Assembly (NCBI RefSeq): GCF_000063445.1
Contig: NC_009464.1
Span: 1,798,001 to 1,862,000, forward strand
Direction of reading: 5' to 3'
Origin: Methanocella arvoryzae MRE50
Lineage (GTDB): Archaea; Halobacteriota; Methanocellia; Methanocellales; Methanocellaceae
Length of the DNA: 64,000 nt
Made by a program: the position numbers and the translations under genes. Numbering within the stretch: position 1 is the first letter of the stretch; every line of letters starts with the position of its first letter. The notes under the pieces are model-generated. The model worked only from the letters and a program-made list of their open reading frames with translations, was not told the origin of the DNA and ran no database searches. Below are positions 26,933 to 34,861 of this stretch, in pieces.

Positions 26933-27274
26933 ATGGCAGAGACATCAAAATTCGTCACGGACCTCACTGACGCCACTTTCGACGACGCGGTCAAATCCAG
27001 CTCACTAGCAGTCATCGACTGCTGGGCCCCCTGGTGTGGGCCATGCAGAATGCTCGCTCCCACCATAGAGACGCTGGCACAGGAATACGAGGGCAAAGTC
27101 AAGTTCTACAAGCTCAACACCGACGAGAGCACCAGGGTAGTCCAGCAGTTCAAAATCTTCAGCATCCCCACCCTGCTCATCTTCGCCAAAGGCAAGCAAG
27201 TCGACACCATCGTCGGCGCCGTGCCCCGGCAGTACATCGAGTCGCGGCTGCAGCCGCTCCTGGAAAACCAGTAA
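26933..27274 (+). CDS. Thioredoxin (second of tandem pair)
   Basis: Thioredoxin of 113 residues with WAPWCGPCR and the cis-proline segment FSIPTLLIF. It shares the N-terminal MAETS, the KLNTDE segment and the PRQYIES/G C-terminus with the upstream copy. A separate promoter-like CCTATAACC and the ribosome site AGGGGT lie in the 75-base gap, so the two may be expressed separately. It converges with the topoisomerase VI-like operon. Confidence 0.95.
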   Translation: MAETSKFVTDLTDATFDDAVKSSSLAVIDCWAPWCGPCRMLAPTIETLAQEYEGKVKFYKLNTDESTRVVQQFKIFSIPTLLIFAKGKQVDTIVGAVPRQYIESRLQPLLENQ

Positions 27275-27317
27275 GCTTTTACTTTTCCCCTTTTTAGAAA
27301 GCATCACCACAGTACGC

Positions 27318-28604
27318 CTATACTCTTACTTTCAGCTTCTCCCGCAGCTTCGCCCGGAGGTAGCTCTTGTAGAACTCCTTCTTCTTCAGCGGAGACCCCG
27401 CGGCCGTACCTAACGCTTCCAGTTCGGTCTTTCTGGCGTGCCTGACGAACCACTCGTTCTCGCCTTTCCAGTAGTCGTCCTGCATGTACGGGAGAGACAG
27501 GTTGTTCTGCGCTCTCAAAAGATCGTTCTTGCTCAGGGGTTCCTGCACGCTCTTCCACACGTCTTTGAGCCACGTGTCCACGTCGGCGGACTCGATGCCG
27601 AGGAAGGCGGCCTTGGAGGCGTGGAGGCCGGATAAGTGCGCGGCGTTGATGCTGCCGCTCATGACGGACTTGGCGATCATGCCCGACCACGGGGAAAAGT
27701 CGGTGAGGACTCCTATGGGGATGCCCTTTTCTGACAATAGCTTGATCAGCGCCCTGCATCCTCTTGCCGGCTGGCCTCCGAGGTGGACGAGCCCGATGTT
27801 CAGTTCGTCCGCGACCTTCAGCTTCTTCAGGTCCATGAACACGCCGGTCTTCTCTATCGGAATGACAGCCTTGACGCCGTACTTCTTGATCTCCCACTGG
27901 CCGGCGAACCCGGTGATGCTCTGCTCCCTTTCCCCGCAGGTGAACTCGGTGCCCTCCTCGTCCACGATGGTGATGTCGCCGTAGATCAGCCCTTTGGGAT
28001 CGGCGATTACGTTGAGGTTTTCCCGGTTGAGGCGGATGATGCGCTCCAGGGTGTCGATCAGCCGGTCGCTTTCTCCCTGGCCGGTCAGGTCCATCCACGG
28101 GTACTTCTGGAACTGGTTCTTGAGCATGTAGTAGCAGTCCCTCTTCGTCGACACCGAGTTCGCCACTATGGTCTCGATGACGTGGTTGATCAGGAACTGC
28201 AGCTTCGCCAGCGACGCAGCCTGGTCGATGTTGGCCGTCGTCATGGAGAGCGTGTCCCCGGATGTGCTGTACCCCTCGACGTCGTCGTATTCGACCGAGG
28301 CCCGATCGACCTTCAGCGCCTTGAACGTGTACGGAAGGGCGTTCTCGGCCCGGATCACGGCGCCCAGGCAATACGCCGAGAGCACCTTGATAGACCGCTC
28401 CTGATCCCTGGTGAGGCGGCGCTCTTTCAGGATGTCGTGGGCCATGGCCATGGTGGAGCCGTCGCTGGTCCGGGAGGCGAGCATCTTCACGAAGTCCTGG
28501 CGCTTTGCGTCGTGAGCAATCTCGAAAATAGCCTCGAACTCGTCCGCGAGGGCGGCGTCCTCGATGGCCTCGTACAGCTTATCGTTCTTCCTTCTCGCTG
28601 CCAC
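27318..28604 (-). CDS. Divergent topoisomerase VI A / Spo11-like subunit
   Basis: Homologue of the DNA-cutting A subunit of topoisomerase VI (and Spo11), 428 residues. The winged-helix catalytic tyrosine is present in RDCYYML (about 156). The Toprim domain has the glutamate in PIEKTGVFMDL, then VHLGGQPARG and TDFSPWSGMIAKS. Standard enzymes, as I recall them, have TDGDPW, giving a metal-binding DxD; here it is DxS. The N-terminal ~90 residues do not resemble the usual extension. The GTG at 28604 is chosen: GGAGGTGA lies six bases upstream inside the end of the B gene. It forms an operon with the B-like subunit; no gyrase genes are near. It may be a repurposed paralogue. Confidence 0.85.
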   Translation of the reverse strand: MAARRKNDKLYEAIEDAALADEFEAIFEIAHDAKRQDFVKMLASRTSDGSTMAMAHDILKERRLTRDQERSIKVLSAYCLGAVIRAENALPYTFKALKVDRASVEYDDVEGYSTSGDTLSMTTANIDQAASLAKLQFLINHVIETIVANSVSTKRDCYYMLKNQFQKYPWMDLTGQGESDRLIDTLERIIRLNRENLNVIADPKGLIYGDITIVDEEGTEFTCGEREQSITGFAGQWEIKKYGVKAVIPIEKTGVFMDLKKLKVADELNIGLVHLGGQPARGCRALIKLLSEKGIPIGVLTDFSPWSGMIAKSVMSGSINAAHLSGLHASKAAFLGIESADVDTWLKDVWKSVQEPLSKNDLLRAQNNLSLPYMQDDYWKGENEWFVRHARKTELEALGTAAGSPLKKKEFYKSYLRAKLREKLKVRV

Positions 28605-28606
28605 GC

Positions 28607-30277
28607 TCAGTCACCTCCCGCCGCTGCCACTGCCCGCCTGCTTTCAGGGGCCCGTCTCTCCGGCTTCTCCTCCCGGAAGACGTCCAGACCGTACTCCTCC
28701 TCTACCTCGGAGACGCAGTTGTCGAAGCCGAAGGCAGCGGCATACTCGGGGCCCGCGACCTTCGCCCCCGCGTACCGGTTGAGCTGTCTCAGGAGCAGAG
28801 AGTGAATGATCGCCTTCCGCTTGCCTTTGACCGCCTCTTCCTCGGACTTCTTGATCCGGCGGATATGCTTCGAGATCTTGCGACCACACTCCTGGATCGC
28901 GAGGCGGATTTCCTCGTAGTACTCGTCCACGAACTTGATCGCCTCCTTGCTCTCGCTCGTGTAGGGGATGTTCACGCCCGCCACGTGTACGAATAAGTGA
29001 CTGCGAGTCTCCGGGGCGATCTCGTACCGGGCCAGCCCCGCGTCCCTCGCCGCTTTCAGCGTCACGTCGCCCGACTCCGAGAAGAGGAGGGGCACCCGGT
29101 TGACGAACCGGTGAATGTAGACGCCGGTGACCGGGTCGATGGAGGACTCCCCTGTGCCGCCGAGCTCGGCGCCGCAGCCGTAGGCGATGATCACCTCCAC
29201 CAGGAATGGCTGGCCTCTCATCGCCCGGGGCTTTCTCGTGACCGCCTCGATAAAGGCGGGCTGTAGCCTGCTCACCACGCCCTGCACCAGGGTGGCTTCG
29301 CCTACTGGCGACAGGCACTCGGTGGAAGGCGGGAGCGTCTGAGCACCGCTCATAGCTTCGGCGAGCGCCATCAGCTCCTCCTTGCAGAGGTCTGCGGGCT
29401 TCTTCCTCACGTCTAGCCGGTCCTTGCAGCCCGCGATGATCTGCTTCGAGACGTCGGACCGGACCCGGTCGAACTCGCCCTTCAGGAAATCGTTGAGCGT
29501 ACTATATCTTGTCCTGGCGGCGAGCCGCTTCAGCAGGTCGTAGTCAGCCCCCGAGGGGTGGGGCTTCGTCTCCACCGGGATGGCCGGCAGCTCCTCGGTG
29601 CGCCTGGGCACTTCGAGCCGGTCGGCCTCGTTCACGCCATCATAGTGCAGGCTCAGATGCGGGTTGATGGCCGCGGTCAGCTCGATGTACTCCATGATGC
29701 GGGCGGAGAACTGGGCCTCGAGGATCACGGAGATTTCGACGCCCTTCCAGCCTTCGGCCTTCTCCTCGTGCGAGTCGTGCACCTTCGCCGAGTTCCGGTC
29801 CACGTCCACCGAAAGCTCGAAGACGTGGGACTTCTTCCCGTTCGTCGACGTCTTCACGATCGCGTGCTCGCCCGTCTTGATCTGCGATATGAGAACGACC
29901 GCGGACACGCCGATGCCCTGTTGCCCTCTGGACTGCCGGCGGACGCCGAACTTGCTGCCGTACAGCAGCTTGCCGAACACGAGAGGGACATTCTTAGGGA
30001 GGATGCCGGGCCCGTTGTCCCGGACCGTCAATTTGTAGCGCTTGAGCCGGCCCTTATCGTCCAGGCTCTTCAGGTCTATCCAGACCTCGGGGAGGATGCC
30101 TGCCGATTCGCAGGCGTCGAGTGAGTTGGTGAGAATCTCGTGGATGGACATGGGGATCATCTTCACCGAGCTCTCGAAGCCGACTAAATGAGGGTTAGTG
30201 GCGATGAACTCGCTGAAGGAGATCTCCTTCATTTCCTTTGCAAGTTCCTTTGCCGTCTTACAGTTTTTAGGTGCCAT
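28607..30277 (-). CDS. Divergent topoisomerase VI B-like subunit (GHKL ATPase)
   Basis: GHKL-type ATPase subunit of 556 residues. The Bergerat fold is intact: IHEILTNSLDA (N box), VRDNGPGI (G1) and RGQQGIGVSA. The transducer region contains SPPSTECLSP-like PPSTECLSPVGE and the family motif NIPYTSESKEAI. Two elements of canonical TopoVI-B seem to be missing: the KGRR loop (here AQFSARIMEYI) and the WKxY motif (here GLARYEI), both known to contact or sense DNA. The C-terminal Ig-like domain of methanogen enzymes is also absent. Stop and next start are two bases apart. It probably pairs with the A-like subunit; its reaction is uncertain. Confidence 0.85.
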   Translation of the reverse strand: MAPKNCKTAKELAKEMKEISFSEFIATNPHLVGFESSVKMIPMSIHEILTNSLDACESAGILPEVWIDLKSLDDKGRLKRYKLTVRDNGPGILPKNVPLVFGKLLYGSKFGVRRQSRGQQGIGVSAVVLISQIKTGEHAIVKTSTNGKKSHVFELSVDVDRNSAKVHDSHEEKAEGWKGVEISVILEAQFSARIMEYIELTAAINPHLSLHYDGVNEADRLEVPRRTEELPAIPVETKPHPSGADYDLLKRLAARTRYSTLNDFLKGEFDRVRSDVSKQIIAGCKDRLDVRKKPADLCKEELMALAEAMSGAQTLPPSTECLSPVGEATLVQGVVSRLQPAFIEAVTRKPRAMRGQPFLVEVIIAYGCGAELGGTGESSIDPVTGVYIHRFVNRVPLLFSESGDVTLKAARDAGLARYEIAPETRSHLFVHVAGVNIPYTSESKEAIKFVDEYYEEIRLAIQECGRKISKHIRRIKKSEEEAVKGKRKAIIHSLLLRQLNRYAGAKVAGPEYAAAFGFDNCVSEVEEEYGLDVFREEKPERRAPESRRAVAAAGGD

Positions 30278-30421
30278 ATATACGGGAATTTTCTGTATTT
30301 AGAGGTTAATACCGCTCTGATAGAGCGAATTGAAAGTATTATTGCTACATTTGAAAAAGGTGCTGGATTATATACTTTCATCAGCCGGAGAGCCCTGTTA
30401 CCGCGCAAACGGCTGCCAGTT

Positions 30422-31642
30422 TCACTGTGCCAGCCAGTCCAGCTTCTCTCTTCTTGAAACTTTCTTATCGGCAGCGACCCGACCCGCGCCCAGGTAGCGG
30501 GAGAACTGGCGGAAGCAGGCGAGCAGGCCGGACCGCAGCTCCTCAGATTGTTCGATCTCAGGCTCCCACCACCAGTTCTTGATCAGCAGGGCTCCGTCCT
30601 CGCCCCTGCCCGGCTCGAACCGGGCGACGAAACGGTCGCCGTACAGCACCGGGAGCACATAGTACCCGTAGCGGCGCTCCGCGGCGGGCTTGTACACTTC
30701 CCACAGGTACTCGAAGCCGAAAAGCTCCTTCACGAGTTTGCGGTCCCAGATCAGGTTGTCCAGCGGAGCAAGAACCGACGCCCGGGCCTGAGGGCTTCTG
30801 CGAGACCTCAGCGCCCTCTCCATGCATGCCATGTCCTCGTTTCGGAGGTAGAAAGGATGGCTGATACCCTCCACCCATACCTCTACGATCTTTTCCTGCC
30901 GGAGCAGCCGCCCGATCGCATCGTTCCTGTCCTTGCTCTTGATGTCGTGGATGCCCAGCCACGCGTCTCCCGCACGGTTCCAGAGCAGCCCGATGCTGCC
31001 TATCCGCCGGTGAACGTACCAGTCGTAATATTGCTTCTCCGTCCGGTTCCGGTCGGGCGCGCTCAGGATCTCGTCCGAAAGGTGGCGGCGTGCGAAGTCG
31101 TAGGCCCTGCGGGTGCCGACTTTATGGTGGACGATGAGCTCTCCCCAGAAGTACATGCTCTCCAGCGCGGCCCTCGATACTCTTGTCGGGCCCCAGGGCC
31201 AGTCGATCCTGTCGTCGAAAGCCAGATCGGCAGAGGTCAGCGGCCCTTTTTCCTCGATCTCTCTTCTGATCAGGTCCAGGTAAGGGGTAATCGGGTGGGA
31301 CTTGCCGCCCAGTCTCTTCCTCGCCCTCTCCCGGGCACGCCGGAAGTACGACCAGTCCTCCGCAGGATAGATACACATGTTCTTATCCCACCCGTCGATC
31401 AAAGTGCGGTCCCGGTAAAGCAGCTCCTGCAGCATGGAAGAGCGAAAATCCTTCACCCGGGCCTGCAGCACCAGCTCGTGGTTCGGGCCCGCGACGTTCA
31501 AAGGATCGAACTGGATGCAGTTGACTCGCCTGATGTACGCCGATACGCCTGCCTTGCCTTCCAGCTCTCCCGGCGGCCACAGGCCCTGGTGGGCGAGCAA
31601 AAAGCTACGGGCCTGCTGTCTGGTGATCTCGAGTCTCTCCAT
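30422..31642 (-). CDS. YcaQ/AlkX-type winged-helix DNA glycosylase
   Basis: A 406-residue member of the YcaQ branch of the HTH_42/AlkZ family; bacterial YcaQ unhooks interstrand crosslinks and removes N7-alkylguanine. Seen: the N-terminal winged helix with CIQFDPLNVAG, the motif LAPLDNLIWDRKLVKELF (about 285-302) that marks this branch, and RYGYYVLPVLYGDRFV. Length is typical. It is the second HTH_42 member in this window, the other being of the AlkZ-like branch at 8313-9467. It stands alone between the topoisomerase-like operon and the exporter genes. Confidence 0.88.
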   Translation of the reverse strand: MERLEITRQQARSFLLAHQGLWPPGELEGKAGVSAYIRRVNCIQFDPLNVAGPNHELVLQARVKDFRSSMLQELLYRDRTLIDGWDKNMCIYPAEDWSYFRRARERARKRLGGKSHPITPYLDLIRREIEEKGPLTSADLAFDDRIDWPWGPTRVSRAALESMYFWGELIVHHKVGTRRAYDFARRHLSDEILSAPDRNRTEKQYYDWYVHRRIGSIGLLWNRAGDAWLGIHDIKSKDRNDAIGRLLRQEKIVEVWVEGISHPFYLRNEDMACMERALRSRRSPQARASVLAPLDNLIWDRKLVKELFGFEYLWEVYKPAAERRYGYYVLPVLYGDRFVARFEPGRGEDGALLIKNWWWEPEIEQSEELRSGLLACFRQFSRYLGAGRVAADKKVSRREKLDWLAQ

Positions 31643-31780
31643 CCATTACGCACTCCGGCTGCCCATGGTACAAATAGTAGCTGGGAGCTTCTCTGGCAGC
31701 CGGGCTATTAAGCGTGATGTAAGCTGGCTGAAAATATTGATGCTCCCCCGCCTGCTGGCAGGGCAGCATTTGAAAGTCCT

Positions 31781-32518
31781 TTAACTTATCTTATGCATCT
31801 TGCGATCGAAGAGCTTCAACAATACCAGGATCAGCACCGCATGGAAGACGGCCGCTCCCAGCACGTATGGCCAGAAGTTCGCCCCTCCGGTCGAGCCCTC
31901 CCAGAACGCCCTGACCGGCCAGAAGGTCGGGATGACGTAGAAGACGAACTCCCACTTCGGGTCGATCAGGTAGGCGAGCAGGGGAATCGACAGGACCGTG
32001 CCCAGCATCTTCTGGATGGCGAAGCCCTGTACCTTGTTCTCCGCAAATACGCCGAAGACCAGCGCAAACAGGGGCGCCTCCAGAGAGGCGACCAGCGCAA
32101 CCACCACCAGCGTGGTGAGGTCGACGCCGGTCAGCCCGGCTATTGGGCAGGCGATCAGCGTGGTGACGAAGCTCACGATCACCGGCGCCGAGATCCTGTA
32201 CGCCAGGTACTGCGCCATGGAGACCGGCGTCACCTTCAGCGCGGCCAGCATGCCCTCGTCCCGCTCGTCCAGCAGCAGAAACCCGATGCAGACCCCGAAG
32301 AACATGGGTATCATGACTATCAGCAGGCCCATGAGCATGGGGTAGAACGGCACCAGGTCGAACATCGGGGCAGCCCAGGCCGCGATTACCGGTATCAGGT
32401 ACCGGTATGCCAGTGCGATCACGAAGGGTATCACTATCATCCACTTCAGCAGCGGATCCCGGATCACGTTCAGCAGGTCGCCGGAGCCGAAAGAGCGGAG
32501 CATTTTCAGGTAGTCCAT
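31781..32518 (-). CDS. ABC-2 type transporter permease
   Basis: Integral membrane subunit of an ABC exporter, 245 residues, six predicted helices. The charged loop GFLLLDERDEGMLAALKVTPVS is the usual ABC-2 coupling segment (split here by length). Third gene of an ATPase-permease-permease operon transcribed leftward; only a one-base gap separates it from the preceding permease gene. It probably forms a heterodimer with that permease. The cargo is unknown; ABC-2 exporters of this size often move drugs or lipids. Confidence 0.85.
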   Translation of the reverse strand: MDYLKMLRSFGSGDLLNVIRDPLLKWMIVIPFVIALAYRYLIPVIAAWAAPMFDLVPFYPMLMGLLIVMIPMFFGVCIGFLLLDERDEGMLAALKVTPVSMAQYLAYRISAPVIVSFVTTLIACPIAGLTGVDLTTLVVVALVASLEAPLFALVFGVFAENKVQGFAIQKMLGTVLSIPLLAYLIDPKWEFVFYVIPTFWPVRAFWEGSTGGANFWPYVLGAAVFHAVLILVLLKLFDRKMHKIS

Positions 32519-32519
32519 C

Positions 32520-33227
32520 TCAGTTACCTCCCTTCCTGTTGATGATGTGTCGATCGAACGCCCTCTTCGAGAGGACGAACGCTACAGCAATCACTATTAG
32601 TGAATACAGCACGCCGTAGGCGAGCTGCCACGACTCTACCGGCACAAATGCGGCCTTCATGACCAGCAGCGGCGCCTGCATCGGGTGTAAGTATACTAAA
32701 GGCGTCTCGAAGATCTGCAGGTAGTCGACCAGCGGCAGCATCAGGGCGACTATCACGAAAGCAGCGGGCATGAGGTACTCGCTGATCGACTTGAACCGGG
32801 ACACCATCACGAACCCCAGCAGGACGTAGATCACCGCTGCCAGTATAGTGCCGGCGGCCAGCAGCAGCACGTTGTAGCCCGTGCCAAAGATGGCCAGGAC
32901 GATCGCCATGTTCTCGATGAAGGCCAGCGCAGTCAGCGTAAGTACCTTGGAGCCCAGGTATTCCTCCACCCGGAGGGGGCTGACGATCAGCGCCTGCAGG
33001 ACTCCCTCGCCCTTCTCGAACAGCACCATTCCCCCGATGAAGAAGAAGGTGCCGATCATCAGGTTGCCGAAGACGAACAGAGGGACGAAAACCGGGGACC
33101 CGTACTGGCTGAACTGGCTGAGCATGGCGATGAAGACGATCATCGTGAACAGCGAGGCAACGATAAAGCCGTACCGGACCTGCTGCCTGAAGTCTACCAG
33201 CAGCGTGGGGACCAGCCTGTTGATCAT
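32520..33227 (-). CDS. ABC-2 type transporter permease
   Basis: Second membrane subunit of the exporter, 235 residues with six predicted helices. It has the ABC-2 coupling loop FEKGEGVLQALIVSPLRVEE. Its start overlaps the end of the ATPase gene by four bases, so it is translated together with it. It is paralogous to the following permease in layout but not in detail. Confidence 0.85.
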   Translation of the reverse strand: MINRLVPTLLVDFRQQVRYGFIVASLFTMIVFIAMLSQFSQYGSPVFVPLFVFGNLMIGTFFFIGGMVLFEKGEGVLQALIVSPLRVEEYLGSKVLTLTALAFIENMAIVLAIFGTGYNVLLLAAGTILAAVIYVLLGFVMVSRFKSISEYLMPAAFVIVALMLPLVDYLQIFETPLVYLHPMQAPLLVMKAAFVPVESWQLAYGVLYSLIVIAVAFVLSKRAFDRHIINRKGGN

Positions 33228-34078
33228 GCGAGACTCCTTCCTGTAGCCTTGATAAAGATGTCCTCCAGCGTCGCCTCTTCAGTGTGGATGGTCTGGACGC
33301 TATTCGAGCGTAGAAGTGCCAGGAACTCGGCATTATCCCCCAGGTCCTTAAGGTTGAATTCCCGGGTCTCTACGTGAGAGTTCTCGCTGTACTCGACCCT
33401 TACGACGCGCCTGCCGTGCTGCAGCTTCAGCTGCCGGGGCGAGTCGATGAGCTTGATCTCCCCGTCCACGATGAAGGCGACCCGGTCGCACAGCTCGTCC
33501 GCGAGGGCCATGTTGTGCGTGGTGAGGAAGATTGTCTTGCCCTCCGTCTTCTTCCGCAGGATGATGTCCCTGATGATCCGGCTATTGACAGGGTCCAGGC
33601 CCGAGGTCGGCTCGTCCAAAAACAGCAGGTCCGGCTTGTTCAGCAGCGCCCGAATGAAGCCCAGCCTCACTTTCATTCCCTTGGAGAACTGGGCCACGCG
33701 GTTGTTGGCGTCGGTCTCCAGGCCCACCAGCTTCAGCAGCTCCATGGGGTCTTCGGTCTCCCCGCTGTAGAGCGAGCGGAAATAGTTTAAATTTTCGAGG
33801 GCCGTCAGCTTGAGATAGTGGTTGGGGATCTCGAAGGAGACCCCGACCTTCTCGTAGAACGAGGACTTCCAGGAGCTGACGTCCCTGCCCATGACCGCTA
33901 CCTTTCCCCTGTACCCCGTGAGCTGGCCGGTCAGGATCTTCTGCGTAGTGCTCTTCCCGGCGCCACTGGGGCCCAGGAACCCGAAGATTTCCCCGGGCTT
34001 CACTTCGAAGGAGATGTTCCTGACGGCCTCTTTCTTGCCGCCCGGATAAGTGAATGTAAGGTCTTTGACTTCTATCAT
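33224..34078 (-). CDS. ABC transporter ATP-binding protein
   Basis: ATPase of the exporter, 284 residues from the ATG at 34078. Walker A GPSGAGKST, signature QFSKGMKVRLGF in place of the LSGGQ core, Walker B LLFLDEPTSGLDP and the H-loop FLTTHNM are all present. A C-terminal extension of about 70 residues is typical of drug/lipid exporters. GAGG nine bases before supports this ATG over one 12 codons earlier. The gene is divergent from a TetR gene with palindromic operators between them. Confidence 0.93.
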   Translation of the reverse strand: MIEVKDLTFTYPGGKKEAVRNISFEVKPGEIFGFLGPSGAGKSTTQKILTGQLTGYRGKVAVMGRDVSSWKSSFYEKVGVSFEIPNHYLKLTALENLNYFRSLYSGETEDPMELLKLVGLETDANNRVAQFSKGMKVRLGFIRALLNKPDLLFLDEPTSGLDPVNSRIIRDIILRKKTEGKTIFLTTHNMALADELCDRVAFIVDGEIKLIDSPRQLKLQHGRRVVRVEYSENSHVETREFNLKDLGDNAEFLALLRSNSVQTIHTEEATLEDIFIKATGRSLA

Positions 34079-34119
34079 AGCACTCGCCTCATATGGTAAA
34101 GTGAATGCGCTCACAAAAA

Positions 34120-34134
34120 GTGAACGACGTTCAC
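34120..34134. promoter_or_regulatory. TetR operator candidate 1
   Basis: The perfect palindrome GTGAAC-GAC-GTTCAC lies between the divergent exporter and TetR genes, 42 bases before the ATPase start. Symmetric half-sites with a three-base centre are usual for TetR-family dimers. A weaker relative, GTGAATGCGCTCAC, lies at 34101-34114. Confidence 0.6.
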
Positions 34135-34173
34135 TACAAAAAAGGATAAGTAAATAAGGTATTAATAAAGTTA

Positions 34174-34188
34174 TTGAACAAGGTTCAC
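34174..34188. promoter_or_regulatory. TetR operator candidate 2
   Basis: TTGAAC-AAG-GTTCAC has the same half-sites and the same three-base spacing as candidate 1, with one mismatch. It lies 17 bases before the first TetR ATG, where it could block transcription of that gene. The two sites are 54 bases apart, centre to centre. Confidence 0.58.
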
Positions 34189-34204
34189 CAGGTCCTATAA
34201 AAAG

Positions 34205-34840
34205 ATGGCGGAGGCGGAGGATGGCATGCCGGAGAAAAAGACTGTGCGTAACAAGGCTGAGAAGATACGCTCTATCCTCAGCGCCAGTAAAACGCTCATA
34301 GAAACTGTCGGCTACCAGGATGTCACCATCCGGGACATCGCCCGGGAAGCCGGGGTCAGCGTAGGGCTGATCTACAAATACTTCCCCGGGGGCAAGCCTG
34401 AAATTATCAGGGAGATCGGCATGGGCCTCATCACCGAGATGACCGGGGCGGGCAAGCCCGGCAGCGTCGACTTCGACGACTTCCCCGGCTTTCTGCGCGT
34501 GTTCTTCAGCAGGACCGTCGAGTACTACCGAAATAACAAACGCTTCATCGCCGCTCTCATGGTGGCCACTCTCCAGGACCGGAAGATTTTCGAGGGGTTC
34601 GAGGAGGCCGGCCTGGAAAACCTGGACGGCCTCGTCCTGTTCCTGGGCAACTTCCGGGGAATCGACCTCTCCGACAAGGGCGAGCCCCGACTATTCATGG
34701 CCAAATGGTCCGACATAGTCAAGAGCATCATGCTGCATCACGCGGTCTACCCCACGCCCTTCGACTCCGATGAGGAGATAGTGGAGCTATTGGTGAAAAT
34801 ATCGCTGATGATGTGGGGCTATAAAAGTATGGAGAAATGA
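34205..34840 (+). CDS. TetR-family regulator of the adjacent exporter
   Basis: Repressor-type regulator of 211 residues (or 204 from the ATG at 34226, which has GGAGG six bases upstream and is the better start). The N-terminal helix-turn-helix reads VTIRDIAREAGVSVGLIYKYFP, here noted in parts: DIAREAGVSVG and LIYKYFPG. The helical C-terminal half probably binds an inducer. Divergent from the ABC exporter operon, with two matching palindromes between, so it likely represses both (inference). Confidence 0.88.
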   Translation: MAEAEDGMPEKKTVRNKAEKIRSILSASKTLIETVGYQDVTIRDIAREAGVSVGLIYKYFPGGKPEIIREIGMGLITEMTGAGKPGSVDFDDFPGFLRVFFSRTVEYYRNNKRFIAALMVATLQDRKIFEGFEEAGLENLDGLVLFLGNFRGIDLSDKGEPRLFMAKWSDIVKSIMLHHAVYPTPFDSDEEIVELLVKISLMMWGYKSMEK

Positions 34841-34861
34841 CCCTCGGACGTGCAGATCTTT

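Noticed and set aside
27783-28805. Open frame of 340 codons on the plus strand under the topoisomerase-like genes
   Set aside because: Composition is Val/Leu/Arg/Gly-rich as in antisense shadows, and both real genes beneath have clear motifs.
30548-31711. Open frame of 387 codons on the plus strand under the YcaQ-type gene
   Set aside because: Antisense of a conserved gene, with no ribosome site and no domain.
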